Below are positions 63,190 through 64,000 of a stretch of DNA of 64,000 bases, piece by piece. The position numbers and the translations under genes were made by a program. The stretch is from Pseudopedobacter sp044361595 (lineage in GTDB: Bacteria; Bacteroidota; Bacteroidia; Sphingobacteriales; Sphingobacteriaceae), in NCBI GenBank assembly GCA_044361595.1, contig JBIKIN010000008.1, forward strand, positions 83,898 to 147,897. Reading direction: 5' to 3'. Positions within the stretch are counted from its first letter, which is position 1. The number at the start of each line of letters is the position of its first letter. Under the pieces are notes generated by a model. It made no database searches. It worked only from the letters and a program-made list of their open reading frames with translations, and was not told the origin of the DNA.

Positions 63190-64000
63190 CTATTGTTTAA
63201 TAATCTGTTTGATTGATGTTTTACCTTTACCACTCAATCTGAGGTGGTAAATACCTGAGGCAAAATTGCTGATATCGAAACTCATTTTATCAGTTTGTTT
63301 TCCAAGTAACTTTGTTGACAATACTTTCCCAGATACATCTACCAATTCTACTTTTTGATAAATGTTAGGTTCAAAACTTAAATTAACTAAATGACTACTT
63401 GGATTTGGATAAGCTATAAAATCTACATTTTTTAATGTTGCTTGTACTGCTCTAATTCCTAAATCTGCCTTTTTACCATCTTTATCATACTGTACCAATT
63501 GATAGTAATTTGTACCATTTAATGGTGATAAATCTGTAAAGCTATATCTATTTTGCAGATTAGAATTCCCAGCTCCTGTTAGTGTTGCGATTGCAATAAA
63601 GTTGCTACCATCGTTAGATCTTAACAATCTAAAATAATTATTATTTATTTCTGACGCTGTTAACCAAGTTAGTTGTACCGTTCCGTCTGTATTTAGTTTG
63701 GCTGTATAGTTTATTAAGGTTACAGGCAATGTTGCTGCTCTAGTTACGGTAATGGTATAGGTTTTTATGGTTATACCATCTTGTGCTGTTACTTTTACAT
63801 CAATGGTGTTGCTACCTTCATTTAAAGATAGAGCGCTAGAAGTTGCTCCACTTGCAACTGTTGCATAACTTCCTCCGTTTACCCTTACCTCTATACTTGC
63901 CGTTGCATCTACAGCTGTAGGGCTTACAGTTACACTTGCTGTTGCACTACTTACCGCTGCTGTATATACAGTTGTTGCCGCCGCAAAACTTGGACTAAGT
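63190..64000 (-). CDS. T9SS protein with cadherin-like repeat domain, partial at right edge
   Basis: The minus-strand frame is open from the right edge to the stop at 63190; an apparent TTG start at 63729 is not a real start because the frame continues upstream without a stop. Residues at the edge (LSPSFAAATTVYTAAVSSA) and NEGSNTIDVKVTAQDG form a cadherin-like beta-sandwich domain. It is followed by a second beta domain (VTLINYTAKLNTDGTVQLTW) and a T9SS type A sorting tail (YPNPSSHLVNLSF; SGIYHLRLSGKGK). It is a surface or secreted protein whose N-terminal part is outside the window. Confidence 0.88.
   Translation of the reverse strand, partial: LSPSFAAATTVYTAAVSSATASVTVSPTAVDATASIEVRVNGGSYATVASGATSSALSLNEGSNTIDVKVTAQDGITIKTYTITVTRAATLPVTLINYTAKLNTDGTVQLTWLTASEINNNYFRLLRSNDGSNFIAIATLTGAGNSNLQNRYSFTDLSPLNGTNYYQLVQYDKDGKKADLGIRAVQATLKNVDFIAYPNPSSHLVNLSFEPNIYQKVELVDVSGKVLSTKLLGKQTDKMSFDISNFASGIYHLRLSGKGKTSIKQIIKQ

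Noticed and set aside
63190..63729. Complete 179-residue T9SS protein
   Set aside because: The minus-strand frame stays open to the window edge with clear domain sequence upstream, so the TTG at 63729 is not the true start.

Overview
The window looks like a chromosomal stretch from a Bacteroidetes bacterium, most likely a Pedobacter-like member of Sphingobacteriaceae. Evidence: A+T-rich DNA, type IX secretion (T9SS) C-terminal sorting tails, TonB-dependent outer-membrane receptors with carboxypeptidase-regulatory-like N-termini, a LytS/LytTR regulator pair, paired DUF1800/DUF1501 genes, a YfhO-type giant membrane protein, and Bacteroidetes-style promoters (TTG...TAnnTTTG) in place of Shine-Dalgarno-driven starts. 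The species call is inference. No rRNA, tRNA, CRISPR array, intact insertion sequence or prophage was seen.

Layout. 1-6.1 kb: the N-terminal codons of a peptide deformylase leaving the left edge, a small T9SS protein, a GNAT/nitrilase fusion, an NlpC/P60 peptidase, and the pyruvate dehydrogenase E1-alpha and E2 genes. 6.4-12 kb: a minus-strand unit of LytS-type kinase, LytTR regulator, CBM9-like Gly-rich protein and TonB receptor. 12.4-17.9 kb: a stand-alone Hpt protein, a hybrid histidine kinase (GAF, three PAS, two receiver domains, Hpt), and a DEAD-box RNA helicase. 18.1-28.2 kb: DUF1800/DUF1501 pair, a second TonB receptor, a TlpA-like thioredoxin, an arginase-family protein with altered metal ligands, and a polysaccharide flippase. 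29.4-33.8 kb: two glycosyltransferases around ribonuclease HII, then simple repeats and an esterase lipoprotein.

33.9-48.8 kb is the accessory region. It has a decayed Bro-N gene cut off by a dispersed repeat, a T9SS beta-helix protein, a small orphan membrane protein, and a compact six-gene phage-defence/restriction-modification operon: controller protein, C5 cytosine methyltransferase, MutL/MORC-like GHKL ATPase, Z1-domain ATPase, PD-(D/E)XK nuclease and AIPR protein. A 31-bp inverted repeat lies just before the controller gene and is a strong candidate operator. All but one of the gene junctions overlap by a few bases. The operon is followed by a phased array of four palindromes and an MFS transporter. 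Copies of a palindromic repeat (GGGTCTCTC...GAGGACCC) lie on both sides of the region.

48.6-64 kb: a 1.7-kb non-coding mosaic of dispersed repeats (related to blocks at 21.4 and 28.3 kb, and carrying a nested-hairpin element), a muramoyl-alanine amidase lipoprotein, an SNF2 helicase, a YfhO membrane protein, TruA, an M28 peptidase, and two tandem M14 proteins of which one has lost its zinc ligands. A cadherin-like T9SS protein runs off the right edge.

The strongest systems-level finding is the six-gene defence operon. Its gene combination has been recognised computationally as MutL-homologue-containing restriction-modification neighbourhoods, so it is not wholly undescribed, but I know of no detailed mechanism. 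The least explained signals are the repeat structures: the phased palindrome array after the operon, the nested-hairpin element whose arms are conserved while its centre diverges, and the alternating a/b repeat modules near the defence region.
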